Part shown: positions 7,930-11,050 of the stretch, in pieces
Layout: every line of letters begins with the position of its first letter
How positions within the stretch are numbered: the stretch's first letter is position 1
Source: JADHUC01 sp964617665
GTDB lineage: Bacteria; Planctomycetota; Planctomycetia; Pirellulales; Pirellulaceae
Assembly: GCA_964617665.1 (NCBI GenBank)
Contig: CAZUAH010000471.1
Coordinates: 1 to 11,050, forward strand
Length of the DNA stretch: 11,050 bases
Direction of reading: 5' to 3'
The notes under the pieces: model-generated
Told to the model about the DNA's origin: nothing
The model's database searches: none
The model's input: only the letters and a program-made list of their open reading frames with translations
Position numbers and translations under genes: made by a program

Positions 7930-7957
7930 CGCGTTTGAGGAGGCGGTTGAGTGACAT

Positions 7958-8569
7958 CTACTCGCCCACCCCGTCCAACTCGTCTCGCAGACGCTGCAAC
8001 ACGCGGGATCGGGCTTTGTAGACTGCCCAGACCGTCACGCCCAGATCAGACGCGATATCAGCGGGTCTGTCGCCTTCGACGGCAGCCCGCCAGAAGGCTT
8101 GCCACGTGCGGCGATCGAATTCCCGTTGCACGAGTTCCAAGGCCCGTCGGCGAATTCCGCCGATTTCGACAGTGCCGCTTTGGCTGGTTGGCTCGGGCGG
8201 AGCGTCCGGCAACTGCTGGATGTGTTCGTAGGCGTCCGTTCCACCCGCGGCCCGAATTTCATCGCGCAGGTCGCGAAAGAAGTCGCGAATCCGATTTCGT
8301 GTGATCGTCCACAGCCAGCCACGAAAACTGTCCGAAGGTCGCGAACGCCGAAAACGTTTGATGTGGATGGTCAACGATTGGAATACATCCTGCACGACGT
8401 CCGCCGCGTCTTCCGCCTGCAATCCGGCTCCGCGAGCCCAACTATACACCACCGGTCCATACAGCTTGATCAGACGTTCCCAAGCCAACGGTTCGTCTGC
8501 CTTGACCCGAGCCAGAAGACTGGCTGAAGTCGACGAACCAACGTGGCTGTCGGAAGGGATCACACTCAT
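7958..8569 (-). CDS. ECF-type RNA polymerase sigma-70 factor
   Basis: This 203-residue protein is a predicted extracytoplasmic-function sigma factor that redirects RNA polymerase to a specific promoter set. Region sigma2 covers about residues 24-100: DVVQDVF (57-63) is the core-binding helix motif and FRGWLWTITRNRIRDFFR (82-99) is the -10 recognition part. After an acidic/proline linker (110-135), sigma4 spans about 140-197, with a helix-turn-helix around DIASDLGVTVWAVYKARSRV (171-190). Region sigma3 is absent, as in all ECFs. The ATG at 8569 has no strong Shine-Dalgarno. The stop TAG is followed immediately by an ATG (7957). Planctomycete ECFs of this type are frequently encoded next to Ser/Thr kinases, and here the nearest same-strand kinase is the one ending upstream of 4086. 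No anti-sigma gene is adjacent, so control through the kinase is a reasonable inference. Confidence 0.92.
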   Translation of the reverse strand: MSVIPSDSHVGSSTSASLLARVKADEPLAWERLIKLYGPVVYSWARGAGLQAEDAADVVQDVFQSLTIHIKRFRRSRPSDSFRGWLWTITRNRIRDFFRDLRDEIRAAGGTDAYEHIQQLPDAPPEPTSQSGTVEIGGIRRRALELVQREFDRRTWQAFWRAAVEGDRPADIASDLGVTVWAVYKARSRVLQRLRDELDGVGE

Positions 8570-8696
8570 TGGACCGAGACAAACAGGACGACAAAGAACG
8601 AATGCTACGTCTACACGTTAGTCTGAGCCCTCAAGCCGACTTTTTCAATGAGGTGAGCGTGACCGGGAATTTGACAGGCGTCGAATCCGCGGCTTT

Positions 8697-8769
8697 CGGG
8701 AGGGCGAGGCCCCTGCCGAGCCGTGCGTCAGTGCCAGGAAACCGGCTCAGCAGGAGCTTCGCCCTCCCG
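8697..8769. repeat. Long imperfect palindrome, probable dispersed intergenic repeat or terminator
   Basis: Two 27-base arms (8697-8723 and 8743-8769) are inverted repeats with 3 mismatches around a 19-base loop. The outer 11 bases pair perfectly (CGGGAGGGCGA against TCGCCCTCCCG). As RNA, the mismatches become G-U or C-A pairs depending on strand. It begins 15 bases beyond the S9 peptidase stop on the minus strand, so it could end that transcript, but there is no T-tract. From memory, similar GGGAGGGCGA-type palindromes recur between genes in planctomycete genomes; I could not verify this here. Confidence 0.75.
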
Positions 8770-8783
8770 ATTATCGGATACTC

Positions 8784-10829
8784 TCAAATCGGTTTCACCC
8801 ACTGGTCAAGCCAGCCGATTACGGTGTCATGCCAGAGGATGGAATTGTGGGGCTTCAGGACCCAGTGATTCTCGTCGGGGAAGTACAGCAATCGGCTAGG
8901 GATGCCCAGCCGCTGCAATACGTTGAACGTGCCGATTCCCTGCGTATCGACCACCCGGTAGTCGTGCGCCCCGTGAATGACCAGCATGGGCGTCTTCCAG
9001 TTCTTGACGAAGTTCACCGGATTGTGCTTCTCGTAGCCCTCGGGATTGTCCCACGGCGTACCCATGTGATCCCATTCGGGAAACCAAAGTTCCTCCGTGT
9101 CATAGTAGGCCATCCGTTCGTCTAGGTTGCCGTCGTGATTGACCATACACCGGAAACGGTCGGGCCAGTTGCCGGCGATCCAGTTGATCATGTAACCGCC
9201 GAACGACGCGCCCAACGCGCCGACTCGGTTGCCATCCAACCATGGGTATCGGTCCAACGCTGCCTTAAGGCCGTGCTTCAAGTCCTCGAACGGTTTGCCG
9301 CCCCAGTCGCCGCGGATCGAGTCCGTGAAGGCTTGGCCGTACCCGACGGACCCGTGGAAATCGACCATCACAGCCGCGTAGCCGGCTCCCGTATAAGCCT
9401 GCGGGTTCCAGCGGTAGTGGAACGTGTTGCCAAAGGAGCCTTGAGGCCCGCCGTGGATCAGAAACGCCACGGGGTATTTCTTTGTTGGATCGAAGTCCAC
9501 CGGCTTGACCACATAGCCGTACACTGTCTCGTCGTTCCATCCTTTGAACGAAAACTGCTCGTAATCCCCCATGCACGCCGCAGCCACCTTCGCAGCATTG
9601 ATCCGCGTGACAGGACGCCTGTCAGTTCCATCGGGACGTATCGACCAGAGTTCCACGGGCGATTTCAGATGATCCAATCCGTAGATGATCCGATCGCCAG
9701 AGATGGCCGGCGACCGGACGTAGCCATCGTGGATGACCTCGCGCACTGCCCCGGAAGTCACGTTGACGGCGAACAATGAACGCTGCCCGAGATTCGATGC
9801 AGTCGCGAAGATCTCGCTGCTGTCCGCCGACCAACACAGAGACGATGGCGAGCGGTCCCAAGCTTCGGTCAGCACTCGTTCATCTCCTCCCGGCCAAGCA
9901 CGCAACACGATCCGTAATCGGTCCGATTCGTAACCGGGCCTTGCCATTGCCAGGTACGCCATCGTCTTGCCGTCGGGTGAGAAAAGCGGGCAGCAGTCCC
10001 ATGCTTCGTTCCTCTCGGTCAGACAGTCGGGCTGCGCAGATCCGTCGATGGGCACGCGATACAAGTCGAAATCCGTCGACCAGGGCTCTTTCGGCCCCAC
10101 GTCACGCGCCGTGAAGACCAACTCTTTACCGTCCGGTGTGAACGTGAATTCATCCGATCCGCCGAAGGGCTTTGACGGCGTATCGGCATCCATGCCTCGC
10201 ATCACGTCAAAGGGGCTGCCTGCGCCCGTCGCTGGCAACACGAACAGATGCGAACGGCGGCCGTCCTTCCACGTGTCCCAATGTCGCACGAAAACGCCAT
10301 CGTAGATCAAACCACTGCTCTTCCGCTTGGCTTCTTCATCGAGTCGCTGTTTGGTCTGTTCCACCGAATCGCAGTCGGGAAACACCTCAAGTGTGAAGGC
10401 GATGTGCTTGCCGTCAGGCGAGATGATCAGGTTGCTCACATCAAGTGGCAGATCGGTCACCTGTTGCGCCTCACCACCATCGACACAGATTCGCCAAACC
10501 TGTGACGAGCCGGAACGGCTGGACAGAAACAGGATGCCGTCCCCGTCGGGCGACCAGCACGGTCTATGATCGCTGGAAGGATGAGACGTTAGACGCCGAA
10601 GTCCGGTCCCGTCTGCCCCGATCAGCCAGAGATCCGTGCTTCCTTTGTTCGCCTCAAGGTCTGTCTTACGAACGGTGAACACGACCGAATGCCCATCCGG
10701 CGATACTTGCGGACCGGAAATCCGGTCCATGGCAAGCATGTCTTGAATCGAAAACGGATGAGACGATTCTGCGCCGCCGCACGGGGCACAGAGTATCACT
10801 GAAAGGATGATCAACAATAAGGAACGCAT
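8784..10829 (-). CDS. Exported S9-family prolyl oligopeptidase-like peptidase
   Basis: This 681-residue protein is a predicted serine peptidase of the S9 (prolyl oligopeptidase/acylaminoacyl peptidase) family. A signal peptide occupies about residues 1-20 (hydrophobic LLLIILSVILC, cleavage near GGA/ES), so it acts outside the cytoplasmic membrane. Residues about 37-410 form a TolB/PD40-type beta-propeller with repeated SPDG motifs (43-46, 93-96, 137-140, 284-287), which restricts access to short peptides. Residues about 430-681 are the alpha/beta-hydrolase domain. The catalytic triad is visible: Ser542 in GASFGG (540-545), Asp623 in IHGAHD and His655 in DENHW. HGGPQGSFG (459-467) supplies the oxyanion region. 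Length is normal. The start at 10829 is supported by AAAGGAG 7 bases upstream. It is monocistronic, with a large palindrome just downstream. The likely role is peptide scavenging; the exact cleavage preference is unknown. Confidence 0.94.
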   Translation of the reverse strand: MRSLLLIILSVILCAPCGGAESSHPFSIQDMLAMDRISGPQVSPDGHSVVFTVRKTDLEANKGSTDLWLIGADGTGLRRLTSHPSSDHRPCWSPDGDGILFLSSRSGSSQVWRICVDGGEAQQVTDLPLDVSNLIISPDGKHIAFTLEVFPDCDSVEQTKQRLDEEAKRKSSGLIYDGVFVRHWDTWKDGRRSHLFVLPATGAGSPFDVMRGMDADTPSKPFGGSDEFTFTPDGKELVFTARDVGPKEPWSTDFDLYRVPIDGSAQPDCLTERNEAWDCCPLFSPDGKTMAYLAMARPGYESDRLRIVLRAWPGGDERVLTEAWDRSPSSLCWSADSSEIFATASNLGQRSLFAVNVTSGAVREVIHDGYVRSPAISGDRIIYGLDHLKSPVELWSIRPDGTDRRPVTRINAAKVAAACMGDYEQFSFKGWNDETVYGYVVKPVDFDPTKKYPVAFLIHGGPQGSFGNTFHYRWNPQAYTGAGYAAVMVDFHGSVGYGQAFTDSIRGDWGGKPFEDLKHGLKAALDRYPWLDGNRVGALGASFGGYMINWIAGNWPDRFRCMVNHDGNLDERMAYYDTEELWFPEWDHMGTPWDNPEGYEKHNPVNFVKNWKTPMLVIHGAHDYRVVDTQGIGTFNVLQRLGIPSRLLYFPDENHWVLKPHNSILWHDTVIGWLDQWVKPI

Positions 10830-11050
10830 ACACTTACTCCTTTACAGATCTGCTAGCAAGAGCATGGGTACAAGGCCACAGACAATGAGGAAACGCTACA
10901 CGACAGTTCTTCTACACCGTCGGTTGCCTGAGAGCCAGTCTTCAAGAGCAGAAATCGCGACCGACTTCGGTAGTGGGGGGGGGGGAACCCCCCCCAAGAA
11001 GGGGGAAAAAAGGGGATTAAAAAAAGCCGGGACGGCCCACCACAAAGAAT
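10830..11050. other. Upstream region of the S9 gene and low-complexity window end
   Basis: About 145 bases of ordinary sequence upstream of the peptidase contain its ribosome binding site (CTCCTTT read on the plus strand, about 10837-10843), but I could not pick a convincing promoter. From 10975 the sequence turns into homopolymer runs: G11 (10975-10985), AA, C8 (10988-10995), then G- and A-runs to about 11027. A frame open from ATG 10885 to the end lacks a ribosome site and runs through these runs, so I do not call it. Confidence 0.6.

Noticed and set aside
7727..7957. Short frame starting at the ATG directly after the sigma-factor stop
   Set aside because: It runs out of frame across RT motifs 4-5 and becomes Arg/Ala-rich, so it is not a real gene. 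The ATG itself may be a relic of a former downstream gene.
7287..7957. Complete group II intron
   Set aside because: The RT lacks its N-terminal half, and there is no room for intron RNA domains between the sigma-factor stop, the RT and the NACHT end. No 5' GUGYG-type end was found next to it.
9135..9779. 214-codon forward frame inside the S9 peptidase gene
   Set aside because: It is a shadow of the hydrolase and propeller coding sequence and has no independent evidence.
10885..11050. Forward frame divergent from the S9 gene, open to the window end
   Set aside because: There is no ribosome binding site, and its second half reads through homopolymer runs that are probably sequence errors.
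1..11050. CRISPR array, tRNA or rRNA genes
   Set aside because: No regularly spaced direct repeats, and no tRNA- or rRNA-like segments, were seen on either strand.

Overview
The window looks like a piece of a planctomycete chromosome, most likely Pirellulales-like, although that placement is an inference from gene content. The pointers are a Tat-exported Gfo/Idh/MocA oxidoreductase, a large membrane Ser/Thr kinase with an N-terminal HxxxCxxC segment and C-terminal HEAT-like repeats, an ECF sigma factor of the kind that often sits beside such kinases, and an exported S9 peptidase. G+C is moderately high and the genes are well spaced.

Layout: a Gfo/Idh/MocA oxidoreductase (109-1200, +) converges on the Ser/Thr kinase (1252-4086, -), with a perfect 8-bp stem between them. 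A 431-bp intergenic region (4087-4517) carries a candidate promoter and an inverted repeat. A 922-residue NACHT NTPase with C-terminal pentapeptide repeats follows (4518-7286, +). It converges on a 5'-truncated reverse transcriptase (7318-7929, -), which starts almost at the stop codon of an ECF sigma factor (7958-8569, -). A 27-bp-arm inverted repeat (8697-8769) separates the sigma factor from the S9 peptidase (8784-10829, -). The last ~80 bases are homopolymer-rich and look like a low-quality sequence end.

Interpretation: kinase and sigma factor lie on the same strand and are the types commonly paired in planctomycetes. Here about 3.9 kb containing the NACHT gene and the broken RT lies between them. 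I infer that a defence-type cargo was inserted into an ECF/STPK pair, with the RT remnant left at one junction. The NACHT protein has the plan of bacterial NLR-like antiphage proteins: helical N-terminal region, NACHT, winged-helix-like segment, C-terminal repeats. It stands alone, with no recognisable partner gene. Its last ~190 codons use arginine codons very differently from the rest (AGA/AGG about 12 of 16, against about 10 of 58 upstream), which suggests a recently exchanged C-terminal sensor. This is the most interesting signal in the window.

The oxidoreductase and peptidase look like ordinary exported housekeeping or catabolic functions and have no visible link to the central island.
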